Of a stretch of 15,732 nucleotides of DNA, positions 7,033 to 14,200 are shown in pieces. The DNA is from Candidatus Troglogloeales bacterium (GTDB lineage Bacteria; Nitrospirota; Nitrospiria; SBBL01; SBBT01): positions 1 to 15,732 of the forward strand of contig SBBT01000213.1 of the NCBI GenBank assembly GCA_005239595.1. The letters run 5' to 3'. Numbering within the stretch: the stretch's first letter is position 1; the number at the start of each line of letters is the position of its first letter. Below the pieces are notes generated by a model. That model made no database searches and was not told the origin of the DNA. It saw only the letters and a program-made list of their open reading frames with translations. Position numbers and translations under genes: made by a program.

Positions 7033-8256
7033 ATGCGCGTCATTGGATTGATGTCAGGCACATCGGCAGACGGGGTGGATGCCGCTCTCGTGGAGATGGC
7101 CTCCAGCGGGAGGCGCTGCCGGCTTATCGCTTTTGAGATTTTCCCTTATCCTAAATCGCTTCAAAGAGATCTCATCGCGCTGGCGTCACAGACGCTGGCG
7201 TCACAGATGCTGACATCACAGATGCTGGCATCACAGACGCCTGCGTCCGCGACGCTTACATCCGTGATGTCGGGATCGGTTGCGAATCTCTGTCGGATGA
7301 ATTTCCTTCTGGGAGAGCGGTTCGCCGAGGCGGCGATCAAGATTGCCCAGAAAGCGGGCATCCCCTTGTCTAAGATTGATCTGATCGGCTCCCACGGCCA
7401 GACAGTCTCTCACCTTCCAAAAGGAAACGGCCGGACACCCTCAACATTACAAATTGGCGAGCCCTCCGTCATTGCCGAGCGGACCGGCATTACCACCGTG
7501 GCCGATTTTCGCCCCCGCGACATGGCGGCTGGGGGAGAGGGGGCCCCGCTCACCCCTTATTTTCACCATTATCTCTTTTCAGACCAAAGGCGGTCGCGCG
7601 TGATTGTCAATATCGGGGGGATCAGCAATATCACGTACCTTGCGGCAGGCGCCTCCCTTGGGAAGACCCTTGCCTTTGACACCGGTCCGGGAAATATGTT
7701 GATCGACGGACTCGTTCGCGCGTTAACAACTGGAAGAAGGATGATGGACAGGGGGGGAGCCATCGCCCGAAAAGGGGAGTCCGATGCGGCCCTTTTGTCC
7801 GAATTAATGCGACATCCCTTTATCCGACGTCCCCCTCCCAAAAGCACCGGCAGGGAAGAGTTTGGCCCGATCATGATCGATCGGATTCTAAAACGGAAAG
7901 AGGCACTCCATCTATCCATGCCCGATATCATCAGAACGGCCACGCGTTTTTCCGCAAGCGCGATTTCAGAACAGATCGACCGGTTTATTCAAAGGAAAGG
8001 GGTCGTTGATGAAGTAATTGTCGGGGGAGGCGGGGCTAAAAATCCAGTCTTGCTCTCCCATCTTTCTGAAGCAATGTCCCCTGTTCCCGTCACCACCTTT
8101 GAATCGCTCGGCATAGATGGGCGCGCGATCGAGGCGATGACGTTCGCCCTGCTCGCTGTCCAGACGTTCCGTGGAAAGCCCAACAATATCCCTTCGGTCA
8201 CAGGGGCAAGACATCCGGTTATCTTAGGGAAAATCATTCCAGGAAAACGAGGGTGA
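7033..8256 (+). CDS. anmK: Anhydro-N-acetylmuramic acid kinase
   Basis: AnmK phosphorylates 1,6-anhydro-MurNAc from peptidoglycan turnover, giving MurNAc-6-phosphate. The 407-residue protein has the ATP-loop MSGTSADGVD (7-16), GSHGQTVSH (119-127), DFRPRDMAAGGEGAPLTP (158-175, with catalytic-type Asp163), NIGGISNIT (193-201) and AFDTGPGNMLID (214-225). Length is slightly above the usual 370-390 because residues 50-79 are a five-residue repeat (LASQT type), described separately. I chose the ATG at 7033, which opens as the family does, although it has no clear Shine-Dalgarno. A TTG at 7024 has a weak AGG four bases before it. TTGACG 6997-7002 is a possible -35, but its -10 partner is poor. It is divergent from cca. 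Confidence 0.93.
   Translation: MRVIGLMSGTSADGVDAALVEMASSGRRCRLIAFEIFPYPKSLQRDLIALASQTLASQMLTSQMLASQTPASATLTSVMSGSVANLCRMNFLLGERFAEAAIKIAQKAGIPLSKIDLIGSHGQTVSHLPKGNGRTPSTLQIGEPSVIAERTGITTVADFRPRDMAAGGEGAPLTPYFHHYLFSDQRRSRVIVNIGGISNITYLAAGASLGKTLAFDTGPGNMLIDGLVRALTTGRRMMDRGGAIARKGESDAALLSELMRHPFIRRPPPKSTGREEFGPIMIDRILKRKEALHLSMPDIIRTATRFSASAISEQIDRFIQRKGVVDEVIVGGGGAKNPVLLSHLSEAMSPVPVTTFESLGIDGRAIEAMTFALLAVQTFRGKPNNIPSVTGARHPVILGKIIPGKRG
7179..7268 (+). repeat. 15-bp tandem repeat (six units) inside anmK
   Basis: The consensus GCTGGCGTCACAGAC recurs at 7179, 7194, 7209 and 7224 with one to three changes, then in two worn units at 7239 and 7254. It is a multiple of three and in frame, coding LASQT, LASQM, LTSQM, LASQT, PASAT and LTSVM. 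It falls in a loop between two conserved parts of the kinase and leaves all active-site motifs intact. Confidence 0.9.
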
Positions 8257-8384
8257 CGTCATTGGGGCAAAACCGACAAAAATGTCGTGTTCTGGCCCAA
8301 TCCAAAACCAAGGAAGGAAAAACACAAAAATAAAAATACAATAATATTAAGATGTTATGCTGTTTTCTGCCAAGGCTTCTATTG
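8257..8384. other. Upstream region of the sigma54 promoter
   Basis: There is no gene. It holds a nested dyad, ATTGGG 8261-8266 with CCCAAT 8296-8301 and inside it CGACA 8274-8278 with TGTCG 8283-8287. An A-rich tract without structure follows (about 8303-8361). The dyad has no T-run after it, so it is a poor terminator for anmK. A binding site for the sigma54 activator is expected in such a place, but no NtrC consensus was recognised. The A-rich tract could be bent DNA. Confidence 0.3.
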
Positions 8385-8400
8385 TGGCATTGATATTGCT
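8385..8400 (+). promoter_or_regulatory. Sigma54 (-24/-12) promoter of the nitrite operon
   Basis: TGGCATTGATATTGCT fits the sigma54 pattern TGGCAYR-N4-TTGCW at every fixed position. GG (8386-8387) and GC (8398-8399) are separated by the required ten bases. Transcription would start near 8410, eight bases before the first leader stem-loop. Sigma54 promoters need an AAA+ activator, typically NtrC for nitrogen genes; the activator is inferred, not seen. Confidence 0.85.
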
Positions 8401-8417
8401 TTAATAAGTACTAGCTA

Positions 8418-8452
8418 GATACACCGATGTATTGTTTAAGGCAATGGCGCCT
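8418..8452 (+). ncRNA. ANTAR-type tandem stem-loop leader motif
   Basis: Stem P1 pairs 8418-8422 with 8429-8433 (GATAC/GTATT, one G-U) around the six-base loop ACCGAT (8423-8428). Five bases later, stem P2 pairs AGGC 8439-8442 with GCCT 8449-8452 around the six-base loop AATGGC (8443-8448). Both loops have A at position 1 and G at position 4, the known signature recognised by ANTAR RNA-binding regulators such as NasR and EutV. P2 uses bases of the 5' arm of the following terminator, so P2 and the terminator are mutually exclusive. Binding should therefore favour read-through. Confidence 0.82.
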
Positions 8453-8490
8453 GGAGTAGTGACCGATCTCTCCAGGCGCCATTTTTTTTT
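8443..8490 (+). terminator. Intrinsic terminator in the operon leader (attenuator)
   Basis: A perfect 14-bp stem, 8443-8456 with 8470-8483, has a 13-base loop (8457-8469) and is followed by nine T residues (8482-8490). It sits between the sigma54 promoter and the first gene; the ribosome site GGAGGG (8491-8496) begins right after the T-run. By default it would stop transcription before the operon. Its 5' arm overlaps stem-loop P2. Confidence 0.93.
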
Positions 8491-8499
8491 GGAGGGTTC

Positions 8500-9603
8500 A
8501 TGCGAGAAGGGGTGCTCTATCCGAAATTTTCGGAAAAATTCTTCCGGCTTGATTTTGACGCTAAACCGCTTCCGGTTTTATCCCTCTACCCGTTTCCCGC
8601 ACCCCTCAAATTGGAAGAGGTGATCTTCAGTATTTGCGGTCTGGAGAAACACCCCAAAAATTTTGCATGGCAGGTCTTAAGCGATCTTCCTCGTGTGACG
8701 GTCACGCCGCCATTGATCTGTCAGATTTTTAATTGGGTAGAAACGGTAACGTGGGAGGGAATCCGGCTGGTGGATCTGCTCGACTTCTTGAAAGTGGATA
8801 CGCATCCGGAAGGTTATTTCGCATTCTATTCCAGAGATGGGGTCTTTTTTGAAGGTCTGTCGCGTGACGAGGCCCGCGATCCCAGGGTATTGATCGCCTA
8901 CAAACTAAATGGCGAGCCCCTTCCCGAGGCGCATGGCGGACCGGTTCGCCTGGTGGTCCCTTTTCTTCAAGGTTATAAAAGTGTCAAGTGGCTCTACGCG
9001 ATTCGCGCCTATCGAAACGATCCGATTGGAATTAAACGCCTTTTAGGACAATCTCCAACTTCCATCCTCAATGAACAATGGACAAATAAATATCAAATCG
9101 TTCCCCCTGCTGGATTGGTCGGAGACCCGCCGCTCTACGCCACCACAGGTAAACAGGCAGTAGAAGAATCAACGACAGCAACTCTGCTTCCCCCGATAGA
9201 GGGAAAACTGTCTGCTGTCGGCACAGTCGAAAAACGCGTCTCCAAAGGAACATTAAAAGAGGTCATTGCGATACTGCGCCCTCATAAGCATGTTGAAACA
9301 AGAAAGGCGCTCGAGGCGGCCGGTATCTTTTCTTATACGACACAAACCGTTTTGGGAAGAAGCAAGCAGAGAGGGTTGCGGTTTCAGTCGGAAGGGAAAG
9401 AGGCCGTTACCATTAAGTTTTTGCCCAAACAGTATTTCTCGATTGTCGTTTCTGAAAAACAGCTCTCCGCCGCAATCTATGCCATTATGAAGGCAAATCG
9501 AACGGGAACGACCGGAAATATGGGAGACGGCCGAATTTTCGTTATCGATATAGAAGATGCGGTTCGGATTAGCACGGATGAGCGCGGTGGGGAGGCCATT
9601 TAG
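8500..9603 (+). CDS. Sulfite-oxidase-family Mo-cofactor domain fused to a PII domain
   Basis: This 367-residue, two-part protein has no signal peptide or membrane helix, so it should be cytoplasmic. Residues about 38-172 read as the molybdopterin-binding fold of sulfite oxidase/MsrP (YedY) type. C74 in LICQIFNWVETVTWEGI is placed as the Mo-ligand cysteine, and the HGGPVRLVVP...GYKSVKWL signature (145-165) is clear. Residues about 190-245 are a linker rich in Thr, Pro and Gly. Residues 252-361 are a PII (GlnB) domain: EVIAILRPHK, the T-loop region after GRSKQRG, FLPK (307-310), TGNMGDGRIFV (338-348) and a GlnB-like end VRISTDERGGEAI. The T-loop lacks the YRGAEY uridylylation tyrosine; E298 or F295 lies nearby. 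It is the first gene of the operon, with GGAGGG directly after the attenuator. I know of no described role for this combination. A nitrate or redox sensor, or a Mo enzyme controlled by its PII tail, are both possible. Confidence 0.85.
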   Translation: MREGVLYPKFSEKFFRLDFDAKPLPVLSLYPFPAPLKLEEVIFSICGLEKHPKNFAWQVLSDLPRVTVTPPLICQIFNWVETVTWEGIRLVDLLDFLKVDTHPEGYFAFYSRDGVFFEGLSRDEARDPRVLIAYKLNGEPLPEAHGGPVRLVVPFLQGYKSVKWLYAIRAYRNDPIGIKRLLGQSPTSILNEQWTNKYQIVPPAGLVGDPPLYATTGKQAVEESTTATLLPPIEGKLSAVGTVEKRVSKGTLKEVIAILRPHKHVETRKALEAAGIFSYTTQTVLGRSKQRGLRFQSEGKEAVTIKFLPKQYFSIVVSEKQLSAAIYAIMKANRTGTTGNMGDGRIFVIDIEDAVRISTDERGGEAI

Positions 9604-9717
9604 CTTAATCCCCCTTTATAAAGGGGGATTAAGGGGGTTGTGGAAACATTAAGACACCCCCCTCCCCCCTTACTAGGGGGGGATAGAAATGGGAACTCCC
9701 CATTTGCTAAGGGGGAA
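9604..9717. repeat. Cluster of C-run/G-run palindromes within the operon
   Basis: The first unit, 9604-9633, is a perfect 30-base palindrome (14-base arms CTTAATCCCCCTTT around AT). It is followed by further C-run/G-run inverted repeats, 9663-9670 with 9675-9683 and 9697-9701 with 9712-9716. It resembles dispersed intergenic palindromes of REP or MITE type and fills the 126-bp gap between two operon genes. As RNA it would form strong hairpins without a T-run, so RNA stability or partial termination are the likely effects. Confidence 0.7.
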
Positions 9718-9729
9718 TGGAGTAAAAAG

Positions 9730-10050
9730 ATGAAGATGATTCGGGCCATTATCCGCACGGAGCGGGAGGAGGCGGTGATTAACAACCTGGAAGCGGTCGG
9801 TCTTTATGGGATCACCAAAATGCCAGTCATGGGCCGCGGGAGACAAAAAGGGATACAGGTTGGGGCCATTCGGTACGATGTCCTCTCTAAGTTGATGATC
9901 CTGGTGGCAGTAAAAGATAACGATTGTAAAAAGGCCATTGAAGCGATTGAGAAAGGGGCCTATACCGGCCACCCCGGCGATGGGAAAATTTTTGTCCAGG
10001 AGATTTATAAAACCTATACGGTGCGAAGCGGGGAGGAAAAAGAAAAATGA
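9730..10050 (+). CDS. PII signalling protein, NifI-like
   Basis: This 106-residue PII protein belongs to the trimeric regulators that sense ATP/ADP and 2-oxoglutarate. It has MKMIRAIIR, the T-loop start GRGRQKGIQVG, YDVLSK in place of the YRGAEY block of GlnB/GlnK, and the nucleotide-binding TGHPGDGKIFV. These features are typical of the NifI1-like branch that controls targets by direct contact rather than by uridylylation. I chose the ATG at 9730, with GGAG (9719-9722) seven bases upstream. Frames starting further upstream would translate the palindrome cluster and are rejected; ATG 9736 is an alternative. Its stop overlaps the transporter start (ATGA), echoing amtB-glnK-like pairing of PII with a membrane transporter. 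Control of NarK is therefore a reasonable guess. Confidence 0.93.
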   Translation: MKMIRAIIRTEREEAVINNLEAVGLYGITKMPVMGRGRQKGIQVGAIRYDVLSKLMILVAVKDNDCKKAIEAIEKGAYTGHPGDGKIFVQEIYKTYTVRSGEEKEK

Positions 10051-11288
10051 CACAGATTGTAAAGGCAATTCGGAGCGGTCATCCGCCCACACTGATTTCG
10101 GCCTTTCTCTATTTTGATTTTAGTTTCATGATCTGGGTCATTATTGGGGCATTGGGAATCTTTATTTCTAAAGACCTGCAACTGACGGCGGGTCAAAAAG
10201 GCGTCGCGGTTGCCGTGCCACTTTTGGGGGCTGCGGTCTTTCGGATTCTGGTTGGAATCCTGGTTGACCGTTTTGGTCCCAAACGGGTCGGCACAATCAG
10301 TTTGTCGATTTTAATTTTTCCGCTTCTTTGGGGTTGGTTAGGGGGAGGTTCTTTTAGTCAGATACTCCTGATCGGCTTTTTATTGGGTATTGCCGGGGCC
10401 AGCTTTGCTGTGGCATTGCCTTTGGCCAGCATGGCGTATCCCCCCGAACATCAAGGTTTGGCAATGGGTGTTGCCGGCGCCGGCAATTCCGGCTCCATGA
10501 TCGCTATTCTTGTTGCCCCCCTTTTGGCCGAGGCCTACGGTTGGCATGCCGTTTTTGGCCTGGCTATCGTTCCGCTCCTGATCATCCTCCTTATCTTTGT
10601 TCTGCTCGCAAAAGAGGGCGCGGTGTTCCCCTTTCCAAAACCGCTTTATGCGTATCAGAGGCTCCTACACGAGAAAGAGCTGTGGTGGTTTAATCTTTAC
10701 TATGGTGTTACCTTTGGGGGATTCGTTGGCCTGGCCAGCTTTCTAGGTATTTTTTTGCACGATCAATATCAGGTTGCCCCGATTCGGGCCGGCACGCTTT
10801 CCGCCGCCTGTGTCTTTTCAGCCTCTTTTTTTAGGCCCATTGGTGGATTTTTGGCCGACCGAATAGGGGGGATGAAACTGTTGGCTGGCCTCTACCTGAC
10901 GGCCACCGTCTTTTTTATATCTATTGCGATTCTCCCTCCGTTACCCGTTGCGGTTGTCTTATTCTTCCTCGTCATGCTGATTTTGGGGATGGGAAACGGC
11001 GCGGTCTTCCAATGGATCCCCCAACGGTTTTCCGATGAGATCGGACTGGTAACCGGCATGGTCGGCGCGGCAGGGGGGTTAGGCGGCTTTTTTCTCCCCA
11101 CCCTGCTTGGCCAAATGAAGGGATTATCCGGCTCGTATGGAATGGGCTTCCTGTTTTTTTCTTTTATGACCCTGTTTTGTTTCGTTTCGCTTATCGTGAG
11201 GATGAAAAGAATGCCGGACTCCTCTTTCTATAGAAAAAAAGTCGAAGAGACCGGAGGGGTGCGGGCGGAGGTGCTGTTCGGTGGGTAA
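10047..11288 (+). CDS. NarK/NasA-type nitrate/nitrite transporter (MFS)
   Basis: This 413-residue major facilitator protein has about twelve hydrophobic segments. Family marks are RILVGILVDRFGPKR (66-80), the nitrate signature GVAGAGNSGS (141-150) and the symmetric FFRPIGGFLADRIGG (261-275). R66 and R263 occupy the positions of the two substrate-binding arginines of E. coli NarK (R89, R305). It sits in the cytoplasmic membrane. In an operon with nitrite reductase it most likely imports nitrate and/or nitrite for assimilation; whether it is a proton symporter or an exchanger cannot be read here. The start overlaps the PII gene by 4 nt, and the end overlaps the reductase by 8 nt (GTGGGTAA). Confidence 0.92.
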   Translation: MTQIVKAIRSGHPPTLISAFLYFDFSFMIWVIIGALGIFISKDLQLTAGQKGVAVAVPLLGAAVFRILVGILVDRFGPKRVGTISLSILIFPLLWGWLGGGSFSQILLIGFLLGIAGASFAVALPLASMAYPPEHQGLAMGVAGAGNSGSMIAILVAPLLAEAYGWHAVFGLAIVPLLIILLIFVLLAKEGAVFPFPKPLYAYQRLLHEKELWWFNLYYGVTFGGFVGLASFLGIFLHDQYQVAPIRAGTLSAACVFSASFFRPIGGFLADRIGGMKLLAGLYLTATVFFISIAILPPLPVAVVLFFLVMLILGMGNGAVFQWIPQRFSDEIGLVTGMVGAAGGLGGFFLPTLLGQMKGLSGSYGMGFLFFSFMTLFCFVSLIVRMKRMPDSSFYRKKVEETGGVRAEVLFGG

Positions 11289-14200
11289 CAAAGGGCAAGG
11301 TGCCCTGCAAGAGGCATCCCTAAAAATCGTTGTCATTGGGAACGGAATGGCCGGAATCGCAACGGTCGAGGCAATCCTAAAATGCGACAAAAAGGCCGCG
11401 ATTACGGTCTTTGGCGATGAGCCGTACACCAACTACAACCGGATTCTCCTTTCCGATGTCCTGGCCGGAGTTATCCCAAAAGAGAAAATTATTCTCAATC
11501 CGCCGGAGTGGTATAAGGATCATGGGATTGACCTTCATCTTGGGGTAGCGGTCGCTTCCATTGACCCGGGCCGTCAAGTCGTCACGGATGCCACGGGGGG
11601 CACAACCCCTTACGATTACCTCATTATCGCAACGGGGGCACTTCCGTTTGTCCCCCCCATTCCGGGACGCGAAAAAGAAGGGGTGATGGTCTTTCGAACC
11701 ATGGCGGATATGGAGGCGATTATGACCGCCTCCCGAACCCATCAGCAGGCGGTCGTCATCGGCGGCGGGCTGTTGGGCCTAGAGGCGGCACGTGGAATGA
11801 TCAACCACGGAATCTGCGTGACGGTCGTTCATCTGGGCGATCGCCTGATGGAGCAGCAGCTCGATCCCACGGCCGCCGCACTCCTGAAACGCGAGATTGA
11901 ACGAATGGGAATCCGGGTGCTTCTTAATGCAACGACCGAGGAGATTTTAGGAAATGGCAAGGTGGGTTCGGTCCGTCTTGCGACCGGTGAAACCTTGCCT
12001 GCCCAGGTTGTTTTGATTACCACCGGTATTCGGCCTAACACCTCGTTGGCGAAAACGGCAAAGATTTCTGTCGATCGCGGCATTATTGTCGATGACCGGA
12101 TGGAGACCTCTATATCCGGGATATTCGCACTGGGAGATGTGGTCCAGCATCGGGGAAAAACCTATGGCCTCGTCTCACCGCTCAAGGATCAGGCGGGCGC
12201 CATCGCATCCGCCATTGTCGGCGATGGAAAACATCAATATCACGGAACGGTTTGTGAGACGACTTTAAAAGTAGCCGGTATTGATCTTGTCTCCGCCGGC
12301 GACTTCCTGGGGGGAGGAGGATCGGAAGATTTGGTCTTTGTCGATACCGAAAAGGGGGTATACAAAAAATGCGTCATCCGGAATAACCGGCTGACCGGTT
12401 TTATCCTGCTCGGTGATATTAAAGAAGGGGCCCGGCTCTTCGGCCTGATTGTGCGAAAGGAAGAGATCACATCCCATAAGGCCCATCTCCTGGGCGGGAT
12501 TTCAGTGGATGAAGTCCAGTCTGAAATCTCTGGCATTGCCGCGCTTCCGGATAAGGATTTCATCTGCACCTGCAACAGCGTCACAAAGGGGACGATTGTC
12601 TGCGCAATCCGCGAAAAGGGGTTAAAAACGCGCGAGGCGGTCGCAGCGGCCACCGAGGCAACAACCGGGTGTGGAAGCTGCGCCCAATATGTGGACGATC
12701 TGCTCGCCTGGGTTCAGGCCACACCGCTTCTCTCTCCGGCAGGCGCGATGTCTGTGGAAGAGAAGGGACTGTTTTTAAAGACGCTCGATGTCGAGAAGAT
12801 CAAGCAGGAGGGTCTTGGGCTTGATTTCTATCGCCTGAAGGAATTCGGAACACGGGGGTTGACCCCCGATGACTACTACCGCTTAAAAACGTATGGCTTT
12901 TGCAGTCAGAAACATCCCGGCTATTTCATGCTAAGAACCCGCGTTCCAGGCGGCACGATCACCTCCCTCCAGATGGAGGCGTTCGCCCAGATCGCCGAGA
13001 CGTATGGGAGGAGCCGGATCCACATCACCGCCAGGCAAGGGCTGGAAATCAATTGGGTGCGCGTGGATGACGCCCTCGATATCTTTGATCGGATCAAGGC
13101 GGTCGGATTAACCACACGCTCTTCGTGTGGACATACGATGCGAAATGTCGTGGCCTGTCCTCACGGCACGATTGCCGAAGAAGGGATTCTCGATGTTCAG
13201 CCCTGGGCAGAATTGATCTCCGACTATTTTGTAGAACGCTCGGACACGATTAATCCCACGATGCCAAGCCGTCTGAATATCTATTTTGCCGGTTGTCGAA
13301 AATGTTCGTATGACGCCGCCATCAACGACATCGGCTTTGCTGCCGTCTCACGGGAGACGCCGGAGGGTAAAAAGGAAATCGGGTTTGAGGTCTGGCTGGG
13401 GGGAAGCCTCGGGCCCCATCCGATCCTGGGCTTTAAATGGCGTGACTTTATTCCGGTTGCCGAGGTCCTGCCGGTTTGTCAGGCGATCTTTGCCATTCAT
13501 ACGAAGTATGCCGATCGGACAAAGGGGAAAAGTCGGCTGAAATTTCTGATCGAGGCGTGGGGAAGAGAAAAATTTATCGAGAGGGTTGAGTATCTCTTCG
13601 CGGATCAACGGAACCTGCCGGAAAACCGCGGTTTCGCGCCTGTCATTGGAAAGAAGGAGCAGCCCCCGCAGAGGCTCATTGCGTCATGGATGCCGATCCC
13701 TTCTTTCCTGCCAGAGGGTGCAAAGCGGCAGCGGCAGAAAGGGTATGTTTCTGTGACGGTTGCCCCTCCATTAGGTGAGATCAGCGCAGAGCAGTTTCGG
13801 GGAATAGCCAAAATCGCAAGGCAGTATGCCGATGGGATCGTCCATCTTACCAAAGAGCAGACAGCGGAGCTTCATTGGATTTTAGCCATCCGACTGAAAC
13901 AGGTGATAAACAGGCTTCATGCGATTGGGTTGTCCCTTCAGGGGGAGCTTGGCGGGCCGAAGGTCATCACCTGTCCAGGGGCCGAGTTCTGTGTCCTGGC
14001 GGTGACCCACTCCCGCGGCGTTGCGCGCGACATCCTAAAGCATTACAGACCGGATCACCCGAAAAAGGCGGCCCTCCTTGCCACCCTTTCTATTCACATT
14101 TCCGGATGTCCCAATAACTGTGCGAAACACCATCTGGGAGACATCGGCCTTGCGGGAGTCTGGGAGGTAGCGGAAAAGCGCTATTCGTATCAGCTCTTTT

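Noticed and set aside
9640..9729. Longer N-terminus for the PII protein starting at 9640
   Set aside because: It would translate the palindrome cluster. The family starts at MKMIRAI, and a good ribosome site precedes 9730.
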